A stretch of DNA of 64,000 nucleotides from the NCBI GenBank assembly GCA_020248665.1, contig JADCHE010000011.1:1-64000 (forward strand), read 5' to 3'. The position numbers were made by a program, and so were the translations under genes. Positions 51,350 to 61,281 of this stretch are shown here, one piece after another; positions within the stretch are counted from its first letter, which is position 1; each line of letters begins with the position of its first letter. Origin of the DNA: Burkholderiales bacterium. Lineage in GTDB: Bacteria; Pseudomonadota; Gammaproteobacteria; Burkholderiales; Burkholderiaceae_E. The notes under the pieces are model-generated. The model worked only from the letters and a program-made list of their open reading frames with translations, was not told where the DNA came from and made no database searches.

Positions 51350-51529
51350 ATGGCAGCGACGGCGCACCGCGGCAACAAGGCCTTCCTGCCCAGCAAGCCC
51401 TGCGCGCACTGCGCGCGGCCGATGACCTGGCGCAAGCGCTGGGCGAGGACCTGGGACGACGTCCGGTACTGCTCCGATGGCTGTCGAGTCGCTGCGGCTC
51501 GTGCTCGGCGACCAGCTGAGCCGCGATAA
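51350..51529 (+). CDS. DUF2256 zinc-ribbon-like small protein
   Basis: A 59-residue basic protein with CAHC (residues 18-21) and CSDGC (about 42-46), giving a four-cysteine metal site, and the family's [11 protein letters not shown] and MTWRKRW blocks. DUF2256 genes almost always accompany cryptochrome/photolyase genes of this type; the role is unknown, perhaps assistance with the Fe-S cluster or flavin. The last 53 bases overlap the cryB gene in another frame, so the two are translationally linked. It starts 67 bases after litR. Confidence 0.87.
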   Translation: MAATAHRGNKAFLPSKPCAHCARPMTWRKRWARTWDDVRYCSDGCRVAAARARRPAEPR

Positions 51530-53048
51530 CCCCGCCCTGTCCGGGCTGGACCTCGAGCGCGACCGCGTCGCGATGATCGAGGCGCCCGACGAGTCGACGC
51601 GCGTGCGCAGCCACAAGGCGCGCACTGCGCTGTTCCTGTCGGCGATGCGGCACTTCGCCGCGGACCTGCGCGCCGAGGGCGTGCCGCTCGACTACGTGGC
51701 ACTCGACGACGCCGGGCCGCCGACGCTTCCCGGCCGCCTCGAGGCGCTGCTCGACATGCTGCGCCCGCGCGAGCTCGTCGTCTGCGAGCCCGGCGAGTGG
51801 CGGCTGCTTGTCGCGCTGCAGGACCTCGCCGCGCGCCGCGCTCTGCCACTGCGCGTGCTGCCCGACACCCATTTCCTGTGCTCGACCGAGGACTTCGCGC
51901 GCTGGGCCGGCCGCGGCAAGGCGCTGCGGATGGAGGCCTTCTATCGCCGGATGCGCGTGCGCCACCGCGTGCTGTTGCGCGACGACGGTCAACCCGAGGG
52001 CGGACGCTGGAACTTCGACGAGGACAACCGCGGCGCGTTCCCGAAGTCGGGGCCCGGCGCGATCCCGCCGCCCGCGCGCTTCGAGCCCGACGCGACCACG
52101 CGCGAGGTGATCGCGCTCGTCGAGCGGCGCTTCCCCGACCATCCGGGCTCGACCGCCTCCTTCGGCTGGCCGGTCACGCGCGCGCAGGCGCTCGAGGCGC
52201 TCGCGCGCTTCGTCGGGACGCGGCTCGCCGGCTTCGGCCGGTACCAGGACGCGATGTGGACCGGCACGCCGTTCGGATGGCACGCGCTGCTCGCGAGCAG
52301 CCTGAACCTGAAGCTGCTCGACCCGCGTGAGGTGGTCGGTGCGGTCGAGCGCGCGTGGCGCGCGCAGCCCGCAGCCGAGCGCGACGCCGACCGCGCGCCG
52401 CTGTCGCTCGCGACCGTCGAGGGCTTCGTGCGGCAGGTGCTCGGCTGGCGCGAGTTCGTCCGCGGCGTCTACTGGCTCGACATGCCCGGGATGGCCGACG
52501 CCAACCACTTCGGCGCCACGCGGCCGCTGCCCGCGTGGTGGTGGCGCGCCGACACGCGGATGGCCTGCCTTCGCGAGACGATCGGCCAGACGATGCGCGA
52601 GGGCTATGCGCACCACATCCAGCGCCTGATGGTCACCGGCAACTTCGCACTGCTCGCCGGCCTCGCGCCGCGCGAGGTCGCCGCGTGGTACCTCGCGGTC
52701 TACGTCGACGCGGTCGAGTGGGTCGAGCTGCCGAACGTCGCGGGCATGGCGCTGTACGCGAACGGCGGGCGCTTCACGACGAAGCCCTACGCCGCCAGCG
52801 GCGCGTACGTGAAGCGGATGAGCGACTACTGCCGCGGCTGCGCGTACTCGCCCGAGGTGCGCACCGGCCCGCGCGCGTGTCCGATGACGACGCTGTACTG
52901 GCGCTTCCTCGATGCGCACGAGTCCGAGCTCGCCGCGAACCCGCGCACCGCGCTGATGGCGCGCAACGTGGCGCGCCTGTCGGCCGACGAGCGCGCCGCG
53001 ATCCGCGACTGGGGCGAGCGGCTGCTCGCCGACCTCGACCGGGTCTGA
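51477..53048 (+). CDS. cryB: Fe-S cryptochrome/photolyase (CryB / (6-4) photolyase-like)
   Basis: Flavoprotein of 523 residues in the FeS-BCP (CryPro) family, which repairs (6-4) photoproducts or acts as a cryptochrome. The N-terminus [16 protein letters not shown] is diagnostic. The [4Fe-4S] cysteines are Cys364, Cys452, Cys455 and Cys468; the spacings 88, 3 and 13 equal those I recall for Rhodobacter CryB. The FAD pocket is in [16 protein letters not shown] and [19 protein letters not shown]. It begins inside the DUF2256 gene. Light induction through LitR is expected from the neighbouring genes. Confidence 0.94.
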   Translation: MAVESLRLVLGDQLSRDNPALSGLDLERDRVAMIEAPDESTRVRSHKARTALFLSAMRHFAADLRAEGVPLDYVALDDAGPPTLPGRLEALLDMLRPRELVVCEPGEWRLLVALQDLAARRALPLRVLPDTHFLCSTEDFARWAGRGKALRMEAFYRRMRVRHRVLLRDDGQPEGGRWNFDEDNRGAFPKSGPGAIPPPARFEPDATTREVIALVERRFPDHPGSTASFGWPVTRAQALEALARFVGTRLAGFGRYQDAMWTGTPFGWHALLASSLNLKLLDPREVVGAVERAWRAQPAAERDADRAPLSLATVEGFVRQVLGWREFVRGVYWLDMPGMADANHFGATRPLPAWWWRADTRMACLRETIGQTMREGYAHHIQRLMVTGNFALLAGLAPREVAAWYLAVYVDAVEWVELPNVAGMALYANGGRFTTKPYAASGAYVKRMSDYCRGCAYSPEVRTGPRACPMTTLYWRFLDAHESELAANPRTALMARNVARLSADERAAIRDWGERLLADLDRV

Positions 53049-53096
53049 GCGGGCGGCCGCGGGACACGATCGCGCGGCGACCGGCGCCGCGCCGCG

Positions 53097-54314
53097 TCAG
53101 ACCGTGCCGCGCGGCCCGGCGAACAGCGTCAGCACGCCGGTGTGTCCGTAGAGGCGATGGTTCGCGATCTCGCCGTTCGCGAAGAAGCCGACCAGCGGGA
53201 AGTCGCCCAGCTGCGACTGCAGCAGCCCGACCTCGGCCGACGGCGCGCCGAACAGCGCGCGGCCGCGCGCGACGCACGACACGTAGACGCCGCCGCGGAT
53301 CGCCAGGCCGTCGGTCTCGAGCTCGTCGCGCAGCTCGGTGCAGGTGCGCACGAGGTCCGCGCGCGCCGCGCGCGCGTCGCGTGTGCAGAACACCGCGCGG
53401 TCGCCCTCCTGCGGCAGCGCCGCGACCGCGACCAGCCGGTTGTGCGGGTCGATGCCGACGAGGTTGCGCACCAGGTAGTCGCCGAAGCCCGGCCGCGGCC
53501 CGCGCGACGGCCCCTCGCCGTCGGCGAGCCCGACGAACAGGCCCGCGCGCACGCGCTCGGCCGGCATCGCGCGCATCAGCGCCGCGCCGTCGCGGCTCGC
53601 GCGCGCCTCCTCCGCGACGCCGAGGTCGGCGAGCAGCACGTCGAGCGCGGGGCGGCCGTCGAGCGTGCGGATCAGGTTCGAGCTGCAGGCCGAGATCACG
53701 TGCTCGCCGGCGATCGGCGAACAGCCCTGCGTGACCCGCGTGCGCAGGTCGACGTCGGACGAGAACACCACGCCCGACAGGCCGCCCGAGACCACGCGGT
53801 CGGCGAGCTGCGGCAGCGGCTCGACGCGTCCGCTCGCGATGCCGCCGAACAGCCGGCCGGATGCGACCTTGACCGCCATGTCCTCGACCAGCTCGGCGAG
53901 GTCGGGCGTCGCGGGGTCGGCGTGCACGAGCGCGGTCTGCGCGGCGACCGCGCCGTCGGCCGTGCGCGCGCCCGGGGCCGGCGGCGGGCGCGAGCCGGAG
54001 AACACCTGGAAGCCGTCCTCGGGCAGGTCGCACAGCATCAGCGCGACCGCCGGCTCGTCGTCGTACTCGACGCCGCTGGCGACGATCGACTGCCCGCAGG
54101 TGCCCGCCCAGTGCGCGACACCGGTGCGGCGCTTGAGCAGATCGAGCAGTCCGGCCGCGTGCGGCGCGAGCGCGGGCGTGAGGTACACGAGCCCGAGGCT
54201 TGCGGCCTGCGACCAGCCCGGCTGTCCGGCACGGCCCTCGACCTGCGCGAGCGCGAGCTCGGCCGCCATCCGCCAGTCGGGATGGGTCGCGTGGCCGTGA
54301 CGGAACAGCGTCAC
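53097..54314 (-). CDS. FIST N/C-domain sensory protein
   Basis: A 405-residue protein made of FIST N (about 40-225) and FIST C (about 230-370) domains, thought to bind small ligands such as amino acids in signal transduction. Markers: GLVYLTPALAPHAAGLLDLLKRRTG, WAGTCGQSIVASGVEY, FGGIASGR, GLSGVVFSSDVDLRTRVTQGCSPIAG (in parts) and the end PLVGFFANGEIAN...HTGVLTLF. It starts with GTG overlapping the PhaM-like gene by 4 bases. No kinase or cyclase domain is fused to it; a link to polymer storage is inferred from coupling only. Confidence 0.87.
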   Translation of the reverse strand: MTLFRHGHATHPDWRMAAELALAQVEGRAGQPGWSQAASLGLVYLTPALAPHAAGLLDLLKRRTGVAHWAGTCGQSIVASGVEYDDEPAVALMLCDLPEDGFQVFSGSRPPPAPGARTADGAVAAQTALVHADPATPDLAELVEDMAVKVASGRLFGGIASGRVEPLPQLADRVVSGGLSGVVFSSDVDLRTRVTQGCSPIAGEHVISACSSNLIRTLDGRPALDVLLADLGVAEEARASRDGAALMRAMPAERVRAGLFVGLADGEGPSRGPRPGFGDYLVRNLVGIDPHNRLVAVAALPQEGDRAVFCTRDARAARADLVRTCTELRDELETDGLAIRGGVYVSCVARGRALFGAPSAEVGLLQSQLGDFPLVGFFANGEIANHRLYGHTGVLTLFAGPRGTV

Positions 54315-55000
54315 GGAGTCGCCTTCGGCGCGCGGGGCTTCGAGGGCGCGCGCTTGCGCTTGGCCGGCACGCGCTTGGCCGGCGCGCGCGCTGGCTTCGG
54401 CGCGGCGGCCTTGGCCACCTCGCCGGCCGCGCTGCCGGCGACCTTCATCGCGTTGACCGCCGCGTTCTGCAGTCCCCCGCCCGACATCGCCGCCTCGGCG
54501 ACCTGGTTGAAGTTCTGCTGCAGCAGGTTCCACCACGCGGTCGGGCTGATGCCGGCGAGCGGCAACGTGGCGGCCGACGCGGCGGCGCCCTTGCGCGCGG
54601 GGGGGGCAGGCTCGGCCGCCTCGGGCGCCGGGGCGGGCGCGGGCGCGGGCGCGGGCGGGGCCGCGGGTTTCGCGCGCGCGGCGACGCCTTCGGCCGAGGC
54701 CATCGGCAGCGTGCCCAGGGTCGCGCCGAACGCCTTGACCGCGGCGAGCGTGCCGCGCTGGATCTCGAGGCCCTGGATCGTGCCGTGAAGCATGCTGAGG
54801 TTCACGTTCAGCCACTGCTCGACCGCCTTCAGGTCGGCGATGCGCTTGTCGAGCTCCTCGATGTCGACCGTCGGCACCAGCGTGCTCGGGATGTTCAGCG
54901 TGGACCAGGCGCGCTTGACGAACTCGACGCTGTCGAGCATCTGCCCGATGCCGCCGATCGCCATCTTGCTCATGTCGAACGCCGTCTTCGATCCGGCCAT
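54311..55000 (-). CDS. phaM: PhaM-like polyhydroxyalkanoate granule protein
   Basis: A 229-residue protein with the PhaM N-terminal domain: QMLDSVEFVKRAWSTLNIPSTLVPTVDIEELDKRIADLKAVEQWLNVNLSMLHGTIQGLEIQR in pieces over residues 20-83. A long Ala/Pro linker (about 110-140) follows, then a second helix region and a lysine/arginine-rich tail (206-226: KRVPAKRKRAPSK). PhaM activates PHA synthase and ties granules to the nucleoid through such a basic tail. The gene is translationally coupled to a FIST protein gene. Confidence 0.85.
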   Translation of the reverse strand: MAGSKTAFDMSKMAIGGIGQMLDSVEFVKRAWSTLNIPSTLVPTVDIEELDKRIADLKAVEQWLNVNLSMLHGTIQGLEIQRGTLAAVKAFGATLGTLPMASAEGVAARAKPAAPPAPAPAPAPAPEAAEPAPPARKGAAASAATLPLAGISPTAWWNLLQQNFNQVAEAAMSGGGLQNAAVNAMKVAGSAAGEVAKAAAPKPARAPAKRVPAKRKRAPSKPRAPKATP

Positions 55001-55091
55001 CGTGTTCGCCTTTCGCGTGAGGATGCGTCGGCGAACGATAGCAGCAGCGCAGACCCGGCTACAACGCCGCGTCCCGCCGCGCGGCGCGACC

Positions 55092-56021
55092 TCAGTAGCC
55101 GCGCACCGGGTCGACCGGGCGGCGCAGCGGCTCGCCGCGGCCGAGCCGCTCGATCTCCTCGGCGAACTGCGCCATCACCGTGTCCGGGTCGAGCTGGCCC
55201 GCGACGTGGGGCGTCAGCGTGAGGTTCGGCGCGTCCCACAGCGGGTCGTCGGCCGGCATCGGCTCGCGGGCCTGCACGTCGATCGTCGCGCCCGAGAGCT
55301 GCCCGCTCGCGAGCGCCGCGATCAGGTCCGGCTCGACGACGTGCCCGCCGCGGCCGATGTTCACGAAGAACGCGCCGCGCGGCAGCCGCGCGAGCAGCGC
55401 CGCGTCGACGAGCCCGGTCGTCTCCGGCGTCAGCGGCAGCGCGCAGACCAGCACGCGCGCGCGCGGCAGCGCGGCGGCGAGCCCGTCGGCGCCCGCGAAG
55501 GTCTCGATGCCCGGCACGTCGCGCGGCGAGCGGCTCCAGCCCGACACGACGAAGCCCATCGTCGCGAGCGAGCGCGCGATCCGCATGCCGATCGGGCCGA
55601 GCCCGAGCACCAGCGCCGGCAGGCCGACCGCGGGCGCCCGGTGGCGCGTCCAGTCGCGCGCGGCCTGCTGCGCGCGGTAGCGTGGCGCGATGCGCAGGTG
55701 GTCGAGCGCCGCGTGCACCACGTACTGCGCGAGCTCGATCGCCTGCGCGTCGTCCGCGACCCGCGCGATCGGCAGGCCGGGCGGCAGGTCGGGCGTCGCG
55801 AGCAGCTTGTCGACGCCGGCCGCGCAGTTGAACAGCAGCTCGAGGTTCGGCAGGCGCGGCAGCACCCCCGCCGGCAGTCGCCACGCGACCAGCCAGCGGA
55901 TCGAGGCCGGGTCCCAGTCGCCGTCGATCGTCGTGTGCACCGGGTGCGGGAAGCCGCGCGCGCGCAGCGCCTCGGCGAAGGGCTCGGGCGGCATCGGCCT
56001 GGAGAGGATCAGCGCGGCCAT
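55092..56021 (-). CDS. ghrA: D-2-hydroxyacid dehydrogenase, GhrA-like
   Basis: NAD(P)-dependent glyoxylate/hydroxypyruvate reductase-type enzyme of 309 residues. The Rossmann loop is [15 protein letters not shown], followed by [15 protein letters not shown] with an arginine favouring NADPH. The catalytic Arg is in [15 protein letters not shown] / NIGRGGHVV, the Glu in [13 protein letters not shown] and the His in TPHVAG. It overlaps no gene but is only 10 bases downstream of the enoyl-CoA hydratase, so they may share a transcript. Confidence 0.9.
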   Translation of the reverse strand: MAALILSRPMPPEPFAEALRARGFPHPVHTTIDGDWDPASIRWLVAWRLPAGVLPRLPNLELLFNCAAGVDKLLATPDLPPGLPIARVADDAQAIELAQYVVHAALDHLRIAPRYRAQQAARDWTRHRAPAVGLPALVLGLGPIGMRIARSLATMGFVVSGWSRSPRDVPGIETFAGADGLAAALPRARVLVCALPLTPETTGLVDAALLARLPRGAFFVNIGRGGHVVEPDLIAALASGQLSGATIDVQAREPMPADDPLWDAPNLTLTPHVAGQLDPDTVMAQFAEEIERLGRGEPLRRPVDPVRGY

Positions 56022-56031
56022 CGTCGCCGCC

Positions 56032-56850
56032 TCAGAACGGCTCGCGCCCGTCGAAGCGCGGCGCGCGCTTCTCGCGCAGCGCGGCCACGCCCTCCTTCAC
56101 GTCCGGCCCCGCGAAGCCCATGAACTCGAGCGCGAGCGAGGCGTCGAACGCCGGGCCCGCCGAGCGCAGCCAGTTGTTCAGCGCGTACTTGGTCCAGCGG
56201 ATCGCGGTCTGGCTGCCGGTGGCGAGCTTGCGGGCGACCTCGAACGACCGGGCGTGCAGCGCCGCCTCGTCGTCGACGACGAGCGACACCAGCCCGATCC
56301 GCTCGGCCTCCTCGCCGCTCAGCGGCTCGCACAGCATCAGGTAGTACTTCGCCTTGGCCATGCCGCACAGCAGCGGCCAGATCACCGCCGCGTGGTCGCC
56401 GGCGGCCACGCCCAGCCGCGTGTGCGCGTCGACCAGCTTGGCGTCGCGCGTGGCGATAGACACGTCGGCGAGCACGCCGCACACCAGCCCCGCTCCCGCG
56501 GCCGGGCCGTGCATCGCCGAGACGATCGGCTTGCCGCAGTTGATCATGTTGTAGACGAGGTCCTTCGCCTCGCGCCAGACGCGCGCGCGCACGTGGAAGT
56601 CGTCGGCCATCGCCTCGACCAGCGACGCGTCGCCGCCGGCCGAGAAGCCGCGCCCCTCGCCGCGGATCAGCGCCACCTTCACCGCAGGGTCGGCGTCGAG
56701 CGTGCGCCAGACCTCGGTCATCTCGAAGTGAGTGCGGTCGTCGGCGGTCGGCAGCTTCTGCCCCGGCCGGCAGGTCATCACGATCTCGAGCACGCCGTCG
56801 TCGTGCTTCTCGAGGCGCAGCGAGCGGTAGTCGTCGTAGGCGAGCGGCAT
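56032..56850 (-). CDS. Enoyl-CoA hydratase/isomerase family protein
   Basis: Crotonase-fold enzyme of 272 residues. Oxyanion loops: [16 protein letters not shown] and [40 protein letters not shown]. The second catalytic glutamate of true hydratases is replaced in the [10 protein letters not shown] segment, so another reaction of the superfamily (isomerase, hydrolase, decarboxylase) is possible. The ATG at 56850 gives a normal N-terminus. Its place beside a hydroxyacid dehydrogenase gene does not settle the pathway. Confidence 0.88.
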   Translation of the reverse strand: MPLAYDDYRSLRLEKHDDGVLEIVMTCRPGQKLPTADDRTHFEMTEVWRTLDADPAVKVALIRGEGRGFSAGGDASLVEAMADDFHVRARVWREAKDLVYNMINCGKPIVSAMHGPAAGAGLVCGVLADVSIATRDAKLVDAHTRLGVAAGDHAAVIWPLLCGMAKAKYYLMLCEPLSGEEAERIGLVSLVVDDEAALHARSFEVARKLATGSQTAIRWTKYALNNWLRSAGPAFDASLALEFMGFAGPDVKEGVAALREKRAPRFDGREPF

Positions 56851-57016
56851 GTCGGGGCCCGGGCGGTCGGTGGATCGGCGATTGTAGGGCCCGCCCGCGC
56901 GGCGCGCGCCGACGCGTTCCGGCGCCCGCATGAGCACATGCGCGCGGCGCCGGTGCTTGGCGCGGCGGGGCGCGGCGGGGTACCGTCGCCGGTCCACGAC
57001 CCCACCGGAGCACGCG

Positions 57017-57937
<921 letters not shown>

Positions 57938-57976
57938 CGCGGGGCGGGCGGGGCGTGAAGGGCGGGCGCGGCGGCC

Positions 57977-58963
57977 TCAGCCGCCCGCCTTGGCCACCGT
58001 CTGCTCGATCGCCCCGAACACGGACATCCCGTCGGCGCCGACCATCTCGATCCGGATGGTGTCGCCGAACTTCATGAACGCGGTCTGCGGCGCGCCCGAC
58101 TCGATCGTCTCGAGCGAGCGCACCTCGGCGATGCACGACCAGCCCTTCGAGGCGTCCTTGTTCGACACCGTGCCCGAGCCGACGATGCTGCCGGCGCGCG
58201 CGTTGCGCGTCTTCGCGACGTGCGCGACCAGTCGGTGGAAGTCGAACACCATGTCGGTGCCGGCGTCGGCCTCGCCGACCTTGCGCCCGTTCCACCAGCA
58301 GCGCATCGGCAGGTGGACCTTGCCGTCGCGCCACGCCTCGCCGAGCTCGTCGGGCGTCACCGCGACCGGGCCGAACGCGGTCGCAGGCTTGCCCTGGAAG
58401 AAGCCGAAGCCCTTCGCGAGCTCGGCGGGGATCAGGTTGCGCAGGCTCCAGTCGTTGACGAGCATCAGCAGCTTCACGTGCGACGCGCAGTCCTCGGGCG
58501 TCGCGCCCATCGGCACGTCGTCGGTCACCACCGCGACCTCGGCCTCGAAGTCGATGCCCCAGTCCTCCGACAGGAACGGCGCGTCGTCGCAGGGGCCGAG
58601 GAAGTCGTCGGAGCCGCCCTGGTACATCAGCGGATCGGTCCAGAAGGTCGCCGGCATCTCGGCGTTGCGCGCGCGGCGGACCAGCTCGACGTGATTCACG
58701 TAGGCCGAGCCGTCGGCCCACTGGAACGCGCGCGGCAGCGGCGCCATGCACTGCCGCGGATCGAACGCGAACGCGTGACGCGCCTTGCCCGAGTTCAACG
58801 TCTGGTAGAGGTCCTCGAGCTGCGGCGACACGAAGCCCCAGTCGTCGAGCGCGCGCTGCAGCGTCGGCGCGATGCCGTTCGCGATGTGCGCGGTCGACAG
58901 GTCGCGCGAGACGACGAGCAGCTGGCCGTCGCGGCTGCCGTCCTTCATCGTGGCGAGCTTCAT
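57977..58963 (-). CDS. Fumarylacetoacetate hydrolase (FAH) family protein
   Basis: Metal-dependent C-C hydrolase-fold enzyme of 328 residues. The metal site is seen in DFEAEVAVVTDDVPMG (E-x-E), with LLMLVNDWSLRNLIPAE and FFQGKPATAFGPVAVTPDEL following, then GRAGSIVGSGTVSN-like ARAGSIVGSGTVSNKD. This longer subgroup with an N-terminal domain (residues 1-75) includes fumarylacetoacetases and 2-keto-4-pentenoate hydratase-like enzymes of aromatic degradation. The stop lies in a GGCGGC-CTCA-GCCGCC hairpin that may end the convergent cysteine synthase transcript. Confidence 0.9.
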   Translation of the reverse strand: MKLATMKDGSRDGQLLVVSRDLSTAHIANGIAPTLQRALDDWGFVSPQLEDLYQTLNSGKARHAFAFDPRQCMAPLPRAFQWADGSAYVNHVELVRRARNAEMPATFWTDPLMYQGGSDDFLGPCDDAPFLSEDWGIDFEAEVAVVTDDVPMGATPEDCASHVKLLMLVNDWSLRNLIPAELAKGFGFFQGKPATAFGPVAVTPDELGEAWRDGKVHLPMRCWWNGRKVGEADAGTDMVFDFHRLVAHVAKTRNARAGSIVGSGTVSNKDASKGWSCIAEVRSLETIESGAPQTAFMKFGDTIRIEMVGADGMSVFGAIEQTVAKAGG

Positions 58964-59045
58964 CGGGGCTCCAGGGCGAGGGTCGGGGGACGGCGAGGAT
59001 AGCGCATCGCCTCCGCCGATCCGGTCCACGCGCCGGGCAGCGGCT

Positions 59046-59280
59046 TCAGAACGCCCAGCGTGCCGACAGCGTCGCGGACGTCGTGCTCACGACGTTGTAG
59101 AGCTCGTCGTTGTCGACGCCGCCGCGCAGGTGCCGCAACCCCGCGGCGACCGACCAGCCCGGGGCGAGCGCCCAGCGCACGCGGGCCGCGCTGTCCCACA
59201 GCCCGGTGCCGCCCGGACCGGGCGCGCCGTCGAGCTCCGCCTCGAAGGTCCAGCCGGTGCCGTGCGCGGCGCAGCGGCCT
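59046..59280 (-). pseudogene. C-terminal fragment of an outer membrane beta-barrel protein
   Basis: The minus strand reads GWTFEAELDGAPG, SAARVRWALAPGWSVAAGLRHLRGGVDNDELYNV and ends LSARWAF with the terminal phenylalanine of Omp85-inserted barrels. The pattern of alternating residues and the DNDELYN turn match the last four or so strands of a barrel. No start or signal sequence precedes it in any frame, so it is a truncated gene. The rest of 58964-59489 holds nothing I can recognise apart from the promoter region of the aldolase gene. Confidence 0.6.
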
Positions 59281-59489
59281 GCGGCACGCTGAGCGGTGTG
59301 GGGGCGGGCATCGGCGGCGCGTCCTCGTCGGCGCCGTCCATGCCCGCGCGGGCGGCGGTCGTCCGAGGGATGCCGGATCCGGATCGCCGGGCCTCGAAAT
59401 TTCATGGTCCGGCCTGCTTGTCGCAACGGTCGGCGCGACGCTAACCTCTGCCGCAGCGGCCCCCGGGGCTGCGCGAGGGGAGGGAAGAC

Positions 59490-60260
59490 ATGTCCGTGCG
59501 CCCGCTGCGCGAGCAGGTGAGCGACGAGGAGTGGCGGCTGAGGGTGGATCTGGCCGCGTGCTACCGGCTGGTGGCGCTCTACGGCATGAGCGACCTGATC
59601 TTCACGCACCTCACCGTCAAGCTTCCCGCCAGCGTCACGGGCGGGACCGAGCACTTCCTGATCAATCCGTTCGGGATGCTGTTCGAAGAGATCACCGCAT
59701 CGTCGCTGATCCGCATCGATCGGGACGGCAACCCGCTGACGGACTCGCCTCTGCCGGTCAACCGTGCGGGCTTCGTGATCCACGGCGCGATCCACGAGGC
59801 GCGTCCCGAGGTCGCCTGCGTGCTGCACACCCACACCCGCGCCGGCGTCGCCGTGAGCGCCCGGCAGGACGGCCTGCTGCCGCTGTCGCAGCAGGCGACG
59901 CTGGTGATGGGCTCGCTCGCCTATCACGACTACGAGGGCATCGCGGTGCGCGACGACGAGCGGGCGCGCCTGCAGCGCGACCTGGGCGCGCACGACTGCA
60001 TGATCCTGCGCAACCACGGGCTGCTGACCGTCGGCATGACGATCGCCGACGCGTTCTGGCGGATGTACACGCTCGAGAGCGCCTGCCGCATCCAGGTCGA
60101 TGCCCAGCACGGAGGCGGCCGGCTGGTACTCGTGGACCGGCAGATCGTCGACGGCGTCACCGAGGCGGTCTCGGCCGTCTCGGACGCACACCCGGCCCGC
60201 CTGGCGTGGCCCGCGCTGCGTCGGCGGCTCGACGAGGTCTCGCCCGGCTACGATCACTGA
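59490..60260 (+). CDS. Class II aldolase/adducin family protein
   Basis: Zinc-dependent aldolase/epimerase-fold protein of 256 residues. Zinc ligands lie in LHTHTRAG (two histidines) and LRNHGLLTVG (third histidine); LPVNRAGFVIHGAIHEARPEV contains the first conserved block. The branch is close to fuculose-phosphate aldolase-like proteins of unknown substrate. The dioxygenase gene follows 16 bases later with its own AGGAGG. TauD-type dioxygenase and aldolase together suggest a short pathway cleaving a hydroxylated acid; this is inference. Confidence 0.9.
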   Translation: MSVRPLREQVSDEEWRLRVDLAACYRLVALYGMSDLIFTHLTVKLPASVTGGTEHFLINPFGMLFEEITASSLIRIDRDGNPLTDSPLPVNRAGFVIHGAIHEARPEVACVLHTHTRAGVAVSARQDGLLPLSQQATLVMGSLAYHDYEGIAVRDDERARLQRDLGAHDCMILRNHGLLTVGMTIADAFWRMYTLESACRIQVDAQHGGGRLVLVDRQIVDGVTEAVSAVSDAHPARLAWPALRRRLDEVSPGYDH

Positions 60261-60276
60261 CACAGGAGGGCGCACC

Positions 60277-61281
60277 GTGAACGCACCGAGGCTGCATGCC
60301 GGACCGTCCGCCTGGACCCGGTCACAGATGGAGGCCGACCGGTCCTGGATGTGCACGCTCGACGCCGACGAGATCGACGACGTGCGTCGTGCGCTGTCGA
60401 TCGCGCGCTCGACCGGTCGTCCGCCGGCCGCGCTCACCGCGGCGGACTTCCCGCTGCCGGTGCTCGGCGCGAGGATCCGCCGCCTGGTGCGGGAGCTCGA
60501 CGAGGGACGCGGCTTCGAGCTGTGGCGCGGGCTGCCGGTCGACGAATGGAGCCTCGAGGAGCGGCAGACGGCCTACTGGTGCCTCGGCATGCACCTTGGG
60601 CGTCCGATCGTGCAGAACGCCCGCGGCGAGCTGCTGGGCAGCGTGATGAACACCACCGGCACCGATCCGCAGACCAACGCCAACAGCCGCTTCTATCACA
60701 CCAATGCCGCGGCGCCGTTCCACGTCGACGGCGCGGACGTGGTCGGGCTGATGTGCGTGCGTGGCGCGAAGGAAGGCGGCGCGAGCCTGATCGCCAGCTC
60801 GACCCGCATCCACGACGAGATCGTGCGCCGTCGCCCGGACCTGGTGCCGCTGCTGTTCGAGCCGCTGTGGTTCGATCACCGGGGCGAGCGGAACGCGGTC
60901 ACCGGGGAGCCGTACTGGGTCACGTCGATCTGCGGCTGGTCGGGAGACAAGCTGTCGACGATGTACCTGCGGAACTTCATCGAATCGGGCCAGCGCTACC
61001 CGGGCGCACCGCCGCTCACCGCGCGCCATCGCGAGCTCTTCGACCTGATCGACGCGCTTGCCGCGTCGGACGAGCTGTGCCTGTCGATGGACTTCCGGCC
61101 CGGCGACATCCAGTGGCTGAACAACCACGTGATCCTGCACTCGCGCACGAGCTTCGTCGACTGGCCCGACCCCGGGCGGCGTCGCTGGCTGTTGCGACTG
61201 TGGCTGAACCTGGAGAAGCGTGATCGCTTCACCGACACCTACGGCTTCTACGGCATCGCCACGGACCCGATCGCCGCCTGA
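60277..61281 (+). CDS. TauD/TfdA-like dioxygenase, paralogue of the enzyme at 17423-18490
   Basis: Fe(II)/2-oxoglutarate dioxygenase of 334 residues. Iron ligands are His149 and Asp151 (FHVDGAD) and His288 (NNHVILHSR), with Arg290 nearby. It shares FPLPVLGAR, GRGFELWRGLPV and the RRRPDL...LFEPL region with the dioxygenase at 17423, so both belong to one subfamily used with different partner enzymes. GTG start with AGGAGG. Its last 34 bases overlap the end of the convergent LysR gene. The substrate is unknown. Confidence 0.9.
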   Translation: MNAPRLHAGPSAWTRSQMEADRSWMCTLDADEIDDVRRALSIARSTGRPPAALTAADFPLPVLGARIRRLVRELDEGRGFELWRGLPVDEWSLEERQTAYWCLGMHLGRPIVQNARGELLGSVMNTTGTDPQTNANSRFYHTNAAAPFHVDGADVVGLMCVRGAKEGGASLIASSTRIHDEIVRRRPDLVPLLFEPLWFDHRGERNAVTGEPYWVTSICGWSGDKLSTMYLRNFIESGQRYPGAPPLTARHRELFDLIDALAASDELCLSMDFRPGDIQWLNNHVILHSRTSFVDWPDPGRRRWLLRLWLNLEKRDRFTDTYGFYGIATDPIAA

